Assembly (NCBI GenBank): GCA_029204225.1
Contig: CM055104.1
Location: 40,165,846-40,229,845, forward strand
DNA from: Diphasiastrum complanatum
Taxonomy: Eukaryota > Streptophyta > Lycopodiopsida > Lycopodiales > Lycopodiaceae
Length of the DNA: 64,000 bases
Reading direction: 5' to 3'
Position numbers and translations under genes: made by a program. How positions within the stretch are numbered: position 1 is the stretch's first letter; each line of letters begins with the position of its first letter. Below are positions 19,735-57,095 of the stretch, one piece after another. The notes under the pieces are model-generated. The model did not search any database. It saw only the letters and a program-made list of their open reading frames with translations, and was not told where the DNA came from.

Positions 19735-22700
19735 ATTACAGAGCTGCATCAAGACGGGAGCACCAGGTCCCAGCACCACAACAGCTGATGTACTTCATGA
19801 AATCTCTACCGACGTTCTATCAGCCGCTGAGAATGCTCATACTGAGTCTACCAGATATGACATTCGACAAAGCAGTCAGTCTTGTCGCTGATGAGAGACT
19901 GATGAGAGACAAAGGAGAGGGAAGAAGTGATCAAGAGAAGGCTCTCTTTATGAAAGGAAGGAAGAAGAACAAAAGCAAGCCAAGATTCGAGAAGAAGAAG
20001 TCCTCGAATCAACAATCTTCTTCCTGCGATCACTGCCACAAACCAGGCCATACAGCCAACAAATGTTGGTTCAATCCAACAATACCTTGCATGCACTACA
20101 AGAAGAAAGGGCATTCTGCATACGACTGCAGATTCAACCCAAAAAGGAAAAACAAAACTGAAAAGACAAACGTTGCAGAGTCATCAAAGGATGTTGAAAG
20201 AGGTGACGAAGCTTTCACGATACTCGACGAAGCTTCAACAAGCTACTCTGAACACAACTATGATGTAGTCATCGATTCAGGAGCAACATCTCACATAACC
20301 TGCAACAAGAAGATCTTGATCAACTTTTGCGAACTTGAAAATGACAGATCAATGATTCTAGGCGATGGAAGCAGACATGATGTCAAAGGCATCGACTCTC
20401 TACAGCTACGAACATTGCCAGGCCAAGCAAAGCTGCCAGGAGCACTCTATGTGCCCTCACTCAAAAAGGTTTTGCTATCTGTCTCCAAGATGACAGATCT
20501 AGGCATTCGAGTTTTGTTCGACGACAACACTTGCCGTATGATCGAGAAGACGACAGACAAGTTGCTGACGGTCGGATGCAGAGAAGGAAATCTCTACTAG
20601 GCCAAAATAATCATCAACTCTGAAAGCATATTAAATGCTTCAGAAAACGAAGATCAGCTCTGGAATAGTAGAATGTATCATCTGAACATGCGGAGTCTGT
20701 ATGACATGAGCAGAAAGGACATTGTCATAGGTCTCAAGATTTCAAGGCCAGAGGCTGAGTTCTGCGAAGCTTGTCAGAAAGGCAAGCAACATCGGAATCC
20801 ATTCACACACGAGGGAAAAAGAGCCAAAGAAGTTCTTGAGCTTGTCCACTCTGATATGTGTGGACCGATGAAAACAGATTCGCTCTCAGGTTCAAGATAT
20901 TTTCTAACGTTCATAGATGATTACAGCCGAATGACCATGATCTACTACTTGAAGAAGAAATCCGATGTATTTGATTCTTTCAATAAGTTCGTGGCACTCG
21001 TAGAGCGACACACCTTGAAAAAGATACAGATCCTTAGATTTGACAATGGAGGTGAATACAAAAGCACAGAATTCTCAAGATTCTACGAAGAACAGGGGAT
21101 CGAACACCCAGTTCACTCCTGCATACACACCAGAATACAATGGTGTGGCAGAAAGAAGAAACCGAACGCTAGTCGAAGGAGCCAGATGCATGATGGCACA
21201 GGCTCAATTGCCAGGTCAATTCTGGGCCGAGGCAATAGCTGCAGTTGTACACTTGCAGAACAAATCTACAACGATAGCGCTGGAGAACAAAACACCATAC
21301 GAAATGTGGACAGACAGAAAGCCTGATCTGTCATATATACGAGTGTTTGGATGTGCAGCATACGGGCACATTCGAAAGAAAACGAGAAGCAAGCTCAATG
21401 AAAAATACGAGCAAACAATCATGGTCGACTACTCGAACGGAACACATGTGTACAGACTCTACGATCCAACCACGAAGAAGGTTGTTTTGAACAAAGATGT
21501 GAAGTTCGACGAGTCCACATTCCCTGGACTGAAAGACGAAAGAGGCCATGAGATCTTCACACTGCTGCCTATTCAAGAGGGAGATCGAGGACATACATCA
21601 AATCATAATGCAGAGCCCCAGATTCCAGAGTAGCAGGAAGCAGAGAATCGACCCCACAAATAAGAAATGTTTGAGTAGCGATGAAATGAACCTCGAAGGT
21701 CAACAAGACAAAAGAAGAGCTCCAGACCGCTATTCTGACAATCTCCAATGGAGTGAAGACACGCAGTTCGTGTACTGCAGCTTCATAGAAGAGCCAACAA
21801 CATACCAAGAAGCTATCCAGAGTCCAGAAGGAGAATTCTAGAAGCAGACAATGTCAGAGAAGATCGAGTCGATGAGGCCAAATGAGGCATGGACATTAGA
21901 GCCACTGCCAGAAAACAAGAAAATAGTCGACTGCAAGTGGGTATACAAGAAAAAGCTAGAATCAGATGACACTATTAGTCGCTACAAGACAAGGCTCATC
22001 GCAAAGGGCTACACACAGAGATATGGTGTCGACTATTTCGACACATATTCGCCCATGGTGAAGATGACAAGCATAAGGCTACTCCTTGCATATGCCACAC
22101 AGTGCAACCTGGAAATTCACCAGATTGACGTGAAAACAGCCTTTCTCCATGGAGATCTAGAGGAGGAAATCTTCATGAAGCAATCTGAAGGCTATGAAGA
22201 CCCCGACAACAGACAATATGTCTGTCGATTGTAGAGATGCATCTATAGTCTAAAACATGCATCACGGGCCTGGTACAAAAAGATTGATGGTCTTCTAAAG
22301 TCTCTAGACTTCAACCCTACTCAACCAGACTGTAATGTCTACATCAAAAGAGTAGGAAATTTTTTTTGTGATACTGACCATTTTTGTGGATGATTCGTTG
22401 ATTATAGGAAATTCCTTGATGCTGATCAAAGACACGAAGAGTCAGATTTTTGAAAGCTACAAAATCACAGATCTTGGAGAAGCAACAAAATGCCTAGGGC
22501 TGGAGATCAAAAGAGATCGAACAAATGGCGAAATGCACTTGAGTTAGTTAGAATATGCCAGAAAAGTGCTGAAGCAATACCACATGATGAACTGCAAAGA
22601 AAAAGCCACACCAATGATAGATGGAGCCAAGCTCACGAAACAAGATTTCCCAAAAACAGAAGAGGAAGAACAGAAGATGGCAGGTATACCCTACCAAAAC

Positions 22701-23371
22701 TTAATCGGGAGCCTGATGTACTTGACAATTTGTATTAGACCACATCTGGCCTTCTCTGTTTACACATTGAGCCAATTCTGTTCCAATCCTGGTCTAGCAC
22801 ATTGGCAAATGGCCAAACGAATCCTACAGTATCTGAAGGGTACCCAGAATATGGGATTAACCTACAGAGCTAGAAACGAGGAGAAAGGATTCGAGTTGCA
22901 TCACTACAGTGATGCTAGTTGGGCGAGCTGCAAGGATGACAACAAGTCTATTACTAAAGGATGTTCAATAGCTTGCGGAGCTGCAATCAAAAAAGCAAAC
23001 CCTGATAGCTCAATCCTCTTGCAAAGCTGAGTATGTCGCAGCCTCGAAAGTGGCGAATGAGGCAGTGTGGCTGCGGATGATGTTGGAGGCAATCGGGAGA
23101 CCACGAGAAGGGCCAAACACGATGATGATGGACTCTTAGAGTGCCATCTATTTGTCCCAGGATCATGTCTTCTATTCAAAGATGAAGCACATTCCTCTGA
23201 AGTACCATCACATTCGAGATTTGATCTCGAAAGGAGAGTTCCAGGCCCAGTTCATGAAATCAAAAAGTATGATTGCAGATCTCCTCACGAAACCGCTCGA
23301 CAAGCCACTCTTTACCAAGCAAAGAGAGGCAATTGGATTAAATGAACAAAGCTGCAAGGTTCAAGAGGGAG
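19735..23371 (+). pseudogene. Second Ty1/copia pol, 5'-truncated and frame-broken
   Basis: The last part of gag (LPTFYQPLRMLILSLPDMTF) opens the readable region; the N-terminal gag and 5' LTR are not found. A CCHC knuckle CDHCHKPGHTANKC is followed by a second, CMHYKKKGHSAYDC, which has Tyr for its second Cys. Protease (VVIDSGATSHIT) follows near 20262-20300. Integrase (20673-21360) has HLNMRSL, CEACQKGKQH, HSDMCGPM, DNGGEY and a frameshift near 21080-21120 before GVAERRNRTL. RT (21851-22740) has several stops and a frameshift near 22365 that destroys the YVDD region. RNase H (22900-23330) has HYSDASWAS, a frameshift near 23000 and ADLLTKPLDKPLF. The polypurine tract AAGAGGGAG precedes the LTR start at 23372. 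Confidence 0.93.
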
Positions 23372-24060
23372 TGTTAGAAATGGTGAACTCCTGCAACTTT
23401 GTCGCAGCACAAACCAGACACGAAGGTCGAACGAGAACAATTTTTTACAGTCAACGTGTCTTTGACTCAAAGCATGAACGACTTGCGAATCAATCGCGAA
23501 TCGTAAACAAACCTCCAGGATCGCAAAACGAAAAGAACGAAACAAACGAAGAAAAATCCTTCGCGCTGCTAGCTGGCAGCTCAACGGGCTTCATGCCCAG
23601 CTGAAACGAATAGCAACGATGGAGACTAACTAACTAGTTGATTAGCGTTAACTAGTCTTGTGATTCTACTTGTAGCTATCTTGTAAACTCCACACAGTGG
23701 AGGTATAAACAATCCTCTCTGGATCATTACCAATAAGGAAAAAAGAAGAGAGATAGTTAATACAAAGATCTGTAAGAAACAGAGAGAGACGTAGCGAATA
23801 GAGTAAGAAAGCAAAAATACCATAGTTGTGCATGAAAGTCTGCCAACAAGCAGAAGACAGCGAAAGAGCAGAGAGTCATTCCGCCAACGAGCGAGGCACT
23901 CACGATCTCGCTCTAAGACCAAAACTGGCAGTATAATCGCTCTATTTCGTGTATCTCTTGGTCTTGTGCTGTGTCTCTTGATTGCTAGAATAAAATATGT
24001 TCTGTGATGCGTAGTCGAGTGTCTGGGATCCTGTAAGAGCTTCTGCATGAAAAGAAAAAG
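23372..24060 (+). repeat. 3' LTR of the second copia element
   Basis: Starts TGTTAGAAATGG right after the polypurine tract. TATTTCGTGTATCTC-like promoter-region sequence occurs, but the right edge is not fixed because no 5' LTR lies in the window. The end given is an estimate set by the following gag fragment. Confidence 0.6.
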
Positions 24061-24075
24061 CAAAAACAAAAAATT

Positions 24076-24240
24076 GTTTGCGAATCAGAAGAGAGGACGA
24101 ACACGACGCACAAAGAAAAAACTTCCGCGACAAAAGGTCATGTAGCCATGGACTGCCGCTTGAACCCAAGAAACAAATCAGCACAAAACATACAGGAGAA
24201 CAATAATAGTTCATTGTATGTTGAGGAGCTAGAGAGCTAA
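24076..24240 (+). pseudogene. Copia gag zinc-knuckle fragment
   Basis: A short frame reads KGHVAMDCRLNPRNKSAQN, the second half of a gag CCHC knuckle of the same type as the one at about 20088-20130 (GHSAYDCRFNPKRKNK). Both cysteines of the first half are lost. It is a scrap of a related copia copy abutting the LTR. Confidence 0.6.
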
Positions 24241-26190
24241 AAAATGGGCGAAGAGAGATCGAACAGAAATAATTCGACCACCTACATTTGTGCAGACGTG
24301 TGTGCAGTGTCAACACCTGACACAAGGTATTTATAATTTCTTAGTTTATTACTTGTTTTTTTTTTTTTTGTATGTGTATCCAATTAGTGTTTTCATGTAT
24401 GCTTATTCTATTGGTGCTATCTGTTTGTTCTAGATTCTTGTGCTTGTGGAGATCTATTATATGAGTGATTAGGAATCCTAGTTAGCATGCCATCTCCAAC
24501 ATTTGGTATACGAACAAGGCTTGCATTTTGTGTGTGTTTATCTATGGTGGTTCATGTGGAGAAGGCTTGAGACATTAGAGAAAATATGGGCCCGAAAAGG
24601 GCCCTATAAAAAATGCCATGTAGGAGAAAAAAAACTAATACTTAAATAATGAAAATATCATTTTTTAGCTTCTTTATGCATCTGCCCACATGACTTCACA
24701 TGCAAATGAATCTACCTTATTCTATTTATATCGAACGTCAATGCTGCTTGATCACAATTAAATGTGATTCCTGAACGTTGAAATATTTTCTCCCAATAGT
24801 TGGGGCATTCAAAAATTCAAAAAAGAAATGGACTGTGCCATTTTATGAATATGGCTACTACCATCTCCATCTCCAAGGTCGAGAACATGTGTTTAGTGCC
24901 ATTTCCAGCTTTGATATTGTCCTTGAGCTCTGTGCTACTTTCTTTTAACCAATAACTAAGCTTTATCATCTTCATCTTTCACCAGAGTATGCTCCACTTA
25001 GAACAAGAAATTTAAAAGAATCTAAATTATCAACTTCTGATATGATCCATGACAGGGAGGAGAAGCTTAAGCATTTTGATTTATGATCATCAACAACATT
25101 GTATCCTATTGATCCATATTCATTGCAACATTCTAATTTTCATTCAATAACTCAATTGATAATTTATATGTGTCATGAAAAAAATGGTCTTTTAGATTAC
25201 AGTGAGAATTGAAAGCCTATGGTAATGCACATTCATTGCAAATAATATACTTTTTAGAAAATGAACTTAAAAAAATATCAAAGGAGTGTCAAGAGAAACA
25301 TATAATATTGACAACTTGTTTGGAGGAAAATGATATCCTCAATAAGGAGATTCAAATGTTACAATCTTCTTTACGTGATTTTACGATTAGTGATGATGAG
25401 ATGAAAATTGCATTCAATCCATGCATATCTTATATTTGTCTCTAGTTAAAGACATGGATTTGCTGAACAAAAAGGCAAAAACTAACAAGAGAAAGAGATT
25501 GGCAATAAGGGATATTTGTGATCTTTCATCCATAGGAGGCTACCGAAAAAAAAAAATTGTGCATTCAACTAAGTGCTAGTTTATTTGTATGATATTGATT
25601 GAATTCTTGAATTCAATGCAATCACTAATTCCATCAGTTATTTATTACCGCTTCCTTGAATTTTAGCAATGTGTTGCAATAAGTACAATGTGTGTCTAAA
25701 TCTACTATTTTCTGAATATGATATTTGCTATGCAAAGCTACATTGGTTGATGAAGACCATTTAACCAATAAGATTTCCATTAGAAAATCATTAGGTTCTA
25801 TTTTAACTTCTAAATCTATGAAATCAATGTTAAAACAATAACAAGATGAGAAAAATTTAAGGCTTCAATTATTGATAGCATTATGAATGAAGTTGGAAAA
25901 ATATTGGACATTAAATTAGTTTAGGGAGTAGGTGATTTTCTAGCATCAATAGAGAAGCATATGCCACAATGCAAAAAATAGTGGGTACTCCACTTCATAT
26001 CAATGAACTATATTGCTCGAAGGGAGTATCTTATGACAATTCCAACAATCTGTTTATTGACATTAATTAGTGGATAACATTCATAATAGAATTTTATGGT
26101 ATTACGAATGAGAGTGTGAATAACATGTTGATAGTTGTTCTTAAGTTAGATGAAGATGAAATTATAAAAAGACCGAACATTACTGAATGT
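24241..26190. other. Decayed AT-rich stretch, possible copia spacer
   Basis: No clear gene. A 78-residue plus-strand frame at 25209-25445 (NELKKISKECQEKHIIL, LNKEIQMLQSSL) is coiled-coil-like and resembles the helical spacer some plant copia gags carry before the knuckle. Since copia integrase follows at 26190, this may be the same eroded element. Confidence 0.35.
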
Positions 26191-26641
26191 TGCATGATCA
26201 ATGATGTCAAATGCTCAGCTCCTTAAGAATTATTGGGCTCAAGCAGTTTCAACAGCTTGCTATCTGCAGAACTACTCAAGCACTAAAGCAGTCGACTCAA
26301 GAACTCCCTTCGAAGCCTTTCATGGCTACAAACCGAGTCTCAAGCACCTTCGAGTGTTTGACTATCTTTGTTATGTGCAGATTCCATCTGATTTGAGAAA
26401 GAAACTTGACCCTGTTAGCTACAAGAGTATCTTTATTGGATACTCGACTTCACTAGATGTGCCCTCCAAATTGGCTACAGATCTAAGATCCATCAAGTAT
26501 ATTTTGGATCTGATTTTTTCACAAACCACTCACAATGTTTGCCACTATCACACCCAATTGTGTGATATTTATCAGCTCTCCAACCTAGAGCTGACTCACA
26601 ACGCTTCAAGCTTTGTCCATTTTGCGTGTGCAACTTTCTGA
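26190..26641 (+). pseudogene. Copia integrase C-terminal fragment
   Basis: MMSNAQLLKNYWAQAVSTACYLQN and TPFEAFHGYKPSLKHLRVFDYLCY match the conserved end of the copia integrase core and its C-terminal domain, with the usual IFIGYS ending at about 26425-26450. There is no RT after it. The remainder of the frame is unrelated. Confidence 0.8.
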
Positions 26642-27509
26642 TTCCATCCTGGATCGCTCCTATTATAAGTCCTGTCGATTCAAAGAATCAAGTCCAATCT
26701 AAAATAATTGTCCCTTGATGATCATCCTACAGTCCAATCCCTATCAAATATCCCAATGGCATTGTTGATCTCAAAGATCTAAGCATCTAGTTAGAAGTGT
26801 CCTTCTTGTATTCCCCCAAGCTAGATCCAAAACTGCTCATGTGTATGATTCCAAACCATTCACTGCGAATATGTCTGAGGTGTAATGTCTGAGATGTAAT
26901 TCCAGAGTCATGATCAACTCCCTCACCCATTGGCTAGAACCAAGCGACCTGCACTTTGCCATCACTAGAATCTGCATTAGCCATAACTGACATCCCATGT
27001 CTATCTCTCAAATGTGATTGGTTTCCCTCTCAAAATTGTCGTCAATGATGAGTAATCATGATGCCAAGTTGCACTTTCATCACTAATACTAGCTTTCTCC
27101 ACACCATTTTGTTCCCATTCGCTTCCATTTTGCATTTACCTCTTCCAAACATCCTATTACCTTTTCAAGAGTAAGCAAACATGATTTTGATGTGATTATG
27201 CCTCACTATATTGCCCTGTAGTAAGTTTCACCAGCCAAAAATAGCTCCAAATATGGTCCTGCAGTACCCAAACGATGAATGTAGCCCATCATTGGGTCAC
27301 TTGTACTCTACTCACTAAAATGGCGACGAAAACTCTACGAAAAGCATTTCTCCTTGCTCGGTGACGTCGCTCTATCCACTGGCTCTAAGCAACAAGTTTC
27401 AAGGGTCAGTATGGCCCAAGGATGGCCAAAAACGGTGCTCTCTAGCCAAGAATAGACCCTTCCAAAAAATTAGCTTGCAAAATGAACTCTATTTTCATTT
27501 TGAAAATTT
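26642..27509. other. Non-coding stretch
   Basis: No gene, RNA or repeat that I can support. It probably continues the integrase-to-RT linker of the decayed copia in its first few hundred bases. Confidence 0.3.
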
Positions 27510-27610
27510 TTAATGAAGAAAATTGTCAACTAGTTTAGTTGGTCTAATTTGGCAATTTGGAGGCCAAAGTGAAATTTCAACTTAGAGACTTATTTTTTTA
27601 TGTCAATAAT
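27510..27610 (+). repeat. Inverted copy of an LTR end at 12440-12528
   Basis: TTGGCAATTTGGAGGCCAAA and flanks match the reverse complement of 12440-12528 over about 89 bp with only a few differences, including a one-base length change in a T run. It is a dispersed LTR terminus, here on the plus strand. Confidence 0.8.
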
Positions 27611-28260
27611 GATGCTAAATTAATGCGCTCACTGATGCAAAAAATGCACTCAGAAAATGCTGTGTGAAACACGAGAGCGGGCCGTCCACCATCCGTGTTG
27701 AAATACACCGCCTTGGTTAAGCGTCACACTAGTCACACCCGCCGTCGATACTGTCTAGCGAAATATCTAGACCCAACGGTCGGCGAAACTACTGCCGCTT
27801 AGCAAACAAATCGGTGCGTATAACTTGCACCCCACGAGCACATCATAGACAATAAATCGGTTTCCAGCCCATGTAAGTTTTTTATTAACTGTAAGCCGAA
27901 TTCAATGGGGAAAGAGATATTAGCAAGATCCTAATGCAAATTAGTGATCAGAAATTTTATGGAACCGTGACCCTAGAAAGCTAGTGAATCATTGCAGCCA
28001 AAAGTACTAGCACCCCCTCCTTGCAATCGTATCTTTGAGAGCCTGGAAAACTCTCATCGGTTGGGGAGCACGGGGCAATAGAGAAGGCCATCAGGGTTGG
28101 AAGTGGCAAATCCTCTGTTGCTCACGTAGGGCCGAACCGTCATTAGAGGTGGGGCCCCTTGACCCTTTTAGGATGTTTTGGCTAGACCAACCCCCCGTCA
28201 AAATAGGCTTAACAGTCTTTGACAAATGGAGTGCGTGACATCTTACCCTTTAGACATGCA
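27611..28260. other. Non-coding stretch, higher GC
   Basis: Noticeably more GC-rich than its surroundings near 27670-27800 (GCGGGCCGTCC, CGCCGTCGATACTG). It may be the rest of the LTR starting near 27500. No gene seen. Confidence 0.25.
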
Positions 28261-28790
28261 TCACAGGTGGTCAATTCTGAGCCCTGTTATTGCTCCATGA
28301 TGGTTTGCTTGGTAAAGTGCCATTGAGTTTCTATGGCATAGTCTCATGTGCCATAGAGTGTCTGGCAAATCATCATGAGTCTGATGCACTTGATCTGCAG
28401 GTAGGCGTACCTTCAAGTGATATAGATTATCTTTTCTTCTGCCTTGAGTGATCAGGGTACTGGTACTAGCATCAACAACATTGCATGCTTCATCAAAAAA
28501 TGTCACACGCATCCCTGTATCAGCTATTCTTGCTACAGAAAGCAAGCCCTACTGTAGTGTAGGCACAAACAGAACATCTTCGAGTCGTCTGTCTCTGTCA
28601 TTCGTGTTGAGCCACAGTGAACCAATACCATTCACTTGACGTTTGGATCCATCTCCAAGGACAATGAATCTTGATGGATCTGCACTTCGAAAATCAGACA
28701 TAATTCATCTTGATGTGACAAAGTGTGAGGTAGCTTCTGAGTCTAGGGATGTCTGTACAAGATTGGGCTGCAGACATAGTTCAGTATTTG
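28261..28790 (-). pseudogene. Copia protease and pre-integrase fragment
   Basis: Minus strand, read from 28790 downward. A decayed protease start (LDSEATSHFVTSR near 28745, with the catalytic DSGA changed to DSEA) leads to FIVLGDGSKRQVNGIGSLW. After a stop near 28550 comes LLSVARIADTGMRVTFFDE, then the pre-integrase part (LWHMRLCHRNSMALY, about 28315-28360). Neither RT nor integrase core follows. The family differs from the two copia elements at left. Confidence 0.75.
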
Positions 28791-28869
28791 ATGCATGGCC
28801 AACCTGACCGATCCTTATCCAAGGCACAACAATGGAAGCTTTTTCTCAAAGTTTGATCTTATTAGTTGA

Positions 28870-29100
28870 TTGCTAGCCAATTACATCAATAGAAATGGAT
28901 AATATCATTCAAAGATGTAGCCTACCTCATAAAACCAATAAGATCATGTCCCTCTTGCATGAAGCAATGGGAGGAAGGCACTTTGCAATAGATGTTACAG
29001 TACACAAGATCTTACAATGTGGCTGCTGGTGGCCAACGATGCATAAGGATACTAAGGCTTACATTCCACATTGTGATGTATGTCAAAGTAAGCAAATTTT
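28870..29100 (+). pseudogene. Gypsy integrase zinc-finger fragment
   Basis: HEAMGGRHFAIDVTVHKILQ and GCWWPTMHKDTKAYIPHCDV give the H-H-C-C zinc finger of Ty3/gypsy integrase. The residues closely match those at about 1640-1775 and 60580-60705. The core domain does not follow, so this is a small fragment of the same family. Confidence 0.8.
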
Positions 29101-30643
29101 GAGTTGTTACATCCTATATTGGCTCTTTGCATTACTACTGCATGACTTCCACAATGTTTACAAGACAAGTGCGAAGCAACGCTAACAATTACTACCTTGT
29201 GGTCGACACGTAACCTACCACTAACCTAGTACTAACTAGCACCTTGAGTTCCTCTAATGAACTGGAACCTTGAGCTCCTCAAAAACTAATGATTCATTGA
29301 TACATCAACTTGGGGCCTTGACACGATAATTTATTGATTAGCATAGGCCCATACATGACTTCACTATAGTAAATGAACAATTGATATACTCTAGCATGAC
29401 AAGAGAATTGTTAAGAGTGATGGCCATAGTAGATATCAGGAAAGACACTAATTCTAGACAGTGTCATAAGTTTGTCATACTATAGTCAAATATTTTCAAG
29501 GAGATGCAATCATGACATACAACACACAATACATGTTCATATATTGAAAGTACTAGTCGAAATTCAATAAAAAGAGAACACAAAACATACATCATCATGA
29601 CAATGCGCCTTTGAAGATGATTCAACCAACGTATATGGCAAATTAGAAATGAAACTTTTTGACCACAGTGCATATTACACCATTAGTCACTAAAGACAAT
29701 CGAGTCCTTGCAAACCTAGTAAGCTCTAAGATGTGAAGATAGCAATATAAACTTCAAAAATGACTAGAGAATTGTGGTTTGAGCTCATTTATCTAGACTT
29801 AAATTCCCAAATTAGGCATTGAGCTATTTTTAGTCATGGCAAGCATTGGAAGTGGTATGGGTCATGATCATATGCCTAGGAGACTAGATTTTGTGGTCTC
29901 AAATTGGGCATCAAGCTCTTTTTGGTCATGGCAAGCATTCCAAAGTGCTACGGAGTAGGACCACAAACACATGCCAAGGCCAGTTCAAATTGAAAACAAG
30001 GTGGATGAAAAGAGGAATTGACTAAAAAAGCATCCGAAATTTGCTTTTATTTTTGTTCTCAAAACATAAGAAAATCAATCAGTCAGAACAGCTCCTTATA
30101 AAAGAGGTTACCATACATAACCAAAAGCATATTCTTAGATGAACCCTAAACCTAAATCCAAGCAAGATAAGAATAACGATTGCGATCCATCATCTCAAGA
30201 AGTTACCGTACATAATGTTCCAAATCTATCGAGGGTGCTTGAAACTCAAGGAGGTAACACCTGCATCCCCTAAAAGGGAGTATCAACAACCTAAAATCAT
30301 TCAGCCTTCACAAGAGCTCAGTATCCCTCTACATAAATTTGACCAGTAACTTTTGCAGACATAATATGTACAAGATGTGAGCTCAAGACCAGAATGCCAC
30401 CAGTCCAATTTTAATTCCTTGTAACTGATTATAGAGAAGTGTAATTTGTATTGTAGCAACCACTGAAATCCAGCGCCAAGCTAATTAATCTTTCGGATAC
30501 TAGCTTCTATTGTGTGCACATGTGCAACAGATGTATCATAGAAGATGAAGCCTAAAAAAGTTATATGCATTTCTTCCAAACAGTGTTAATGGATGTTGAA
30601 GTTAAGTGTGAACTGATGTTCTTTCCGTCCATCACTTGGTTAC
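29101..30643. other. 3' flank of the RCC1 gene
   Basis: No coding region recognised. A two-copy diverged direct repeat (period 92 bp) sits at about 29805-29990. The part nearest 30643 should contain the 3' UTR of the minus-strand gene, but I cannot place its poly(A) site. Confidence 0.4.
29805..29990. repeat. Two-copy diverged direct repeat, 92-bp period
   Basis: AAATTAGGCATTGAGCT at 29809 recurs as AAATTGGGCATCAAGCT at 29901, and GTCATGGCAAGCATT follows in both. The units have diverged substantially. Confidence 0.7.
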
Positions 30644-55185
<24,542 letters not shown>

Positions 55186-56148
55186 ATCTCACAGGCAGGC
55201 ATTCGATTTCAGACCCTAGAGGACAAATAATTCCTATTGCTACAAGGCACTGCCTCTAGAACTGACCTAGTTGCTCAAAAGGAGCAACCTTTGCAGATTT
55301 TGTACCGTTATTTGGGTTAATTATCAAAGAAAATAAAACATAGGAGAAAACTGTCGCTCTTCCAGGAGGTCTAATGTCAATGGTTGAAATCAAGGTTGAA
55401 ACAAAAATTTGCTGAGTGTATAAGAAGCTCTATGGATGACCCCAGCATCCACATTGTAATATTAAATATAATCCACATCGATCTTATGAACAACTTGCAA
55501 GTTGACCTGAACCTTTTCCAATACGAAATTGAATTGCGAGAATGGATCTGTCTAAAGCATCTGAATGAAGATTTTTCCAATCTGAAAAGCTGTAGACCTC
55601 CCCAAACTAACATATGATGTAGAATTCCGTTTGCTGCTGATACAAAGGTGTGCGTGCAAACTTAGTCAATCAGCAATGAAGTAGTAATTGCCGGTCTTCT
55701 CTTTATGCAGTCACATTTACTAATGATAGAATTATGAAGACCTCGTTTTCATCAACATTCAGCGGTGTAACAGGTCGTTGAAGCAAAAGATGAGTTGAAT
55801 GAAAGAGCCTCTCGAGAATACGAGGGCAGCGCAGTCAAAGCGCAGTGTAGCTGGATCGTAACATACACGATTTAACGCGAAATGTGAGACAAGAAGGAGA
55901 AGAAAGAAAAAAAAATGAAAAAATAAATAAATTGATACCCCACGTTTTTATTTTTGAGCTTTTTTTTTAAAAGACAATATAAAAATACAGTCCAAAAATA
56001 AAAATACATTTACAAGAATAAAACAAGAATAACCAAGAAAATAAAATGAAAACACAAATGTGCCTATTATTCCGCCTACAAGACTTGTTGTCTAATTAGC
56101 TTTATTATCTTAACACCGAATATCATAATCAAAGCTTCACTCTGTGGT
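55186..56148 (-). promoter_or_regulatory. Upstream region of the RCC1 gene
   Basis: No coding frame of interest. It should hold the 5' UTR and promoter of the minus-strand gene. I find no convincing TATA box, so the transcription start is undefined. From about 55900 the sequence becomes A/T-run-rich. Confidence 0.35.
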
Positions 56149-56220
56149 GATATAATTCATTTCGGCATCATTCAATTGTGTACTGATATAATTCATTTCG
56201 GCATCATTCAATTGTGTACT
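56149..56220. repeat. Perfect 36-bp tandem duplication
   Basis: Two adjacent copies of a unit starting GATATAATTCATTTCGGCAT (56149-56184 and 56185-56220). They lie at the 3' side of the minus-strand gypsy fragment. Confidence 0.9.
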
Positions 56221-56229
56221 GGCAAATCA

Positions 56230-57095
56230 AATAGAAAAATCTTTTTTATATTTTTCGGGTTGAGTTAACACAGCACCCACGGCATACTTTGACACATCTA
56301 TATGCACATGAAACTCGATATTCCAATTAGGAGGCCTTAGAATAGGTGATAAGATCAATGACTCCTTCAATTTCCAAAATGCATCCAAGGCTTCCTCTGT
56401 CCGATAACATTGTAAGTTTATGAATTGGCCTTGCTAAATCCACAAATAATTAGTATAAAATTCGACAATAATTTTCATGGTCCATGAATGCATACGCCTC
56501 CCAGATGGTGCCAGGTGGAGGTAGTGATATTCCGTATCTTGGATAGATCATTTGTAATGCCATGTCCCAACATTAATCCATGCGTAACCTATATTTAACA
56601 CTTTTTTGGATTTAAGGCTATCTGGAATTTATGGCACTATATTAAGACTTTCTCCAGTCGTGTCAGGTGTTCGTCGTTCTTTGCATGAACACATAGATCA
56701 TCTAGGAAGATTTCCAAAAAAAATTGGAGATAGTCCTTGAAGGTAGTTTGCATCACTCGTTGGAAAGAGCTCGGTGCATTACACAATCCAAACAACATCA
56801 CCTTATAGGCATATGTTTCTCATTCGTTATCAAATGTCGTTTTGTGCTGATCTTATGACGCTATCTTCACTTGATTATAGTCATTGAATCCATCCAAAAA
56901 GTTGTATGCTTCTTATCAGTCCAGCACACTTCCTATAAAAGTTTTTCCATTCTTTTTCGACATGATGACAATAGGCGACACCCAATCAATATGCTCAATC
57001 TCATAGATGAAGTCCACATCGAGCAGTTTTTGCAATTCTTTCTTAATCAATTCAGTATAGTTTGGATTGCATCGATAATATCGAGTCGCTTTCGG
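56230..57095 (-). pseudogene. Gypsy RT fragment, same family as 1-2637
   Basis: Read from 57095 down: YRCNPNYTELIKKELQKLLD and VDFIYEIEHIDWVSPIVIMS match the element at about 400-510. An internal deletion removes most of the fingers (KNGK joins FIGSVLD-like residues). AYNFLDGFNDYNQVKIAS, VMLFGLCNAPSSFQRVMQTT and LEIFLDDLCVHAKNDEHLTR then follow, with the active site read as FLDD. RNase H-connection residues fade out by about 56300. Stops and shifts show it is dead. Confidence 0.85.

Noticed and set aside
19595-19891. 98-residue frame with repeated RFASL units
   Set aside because: It is a translation of the TTCGC microsatellite and not a protein.
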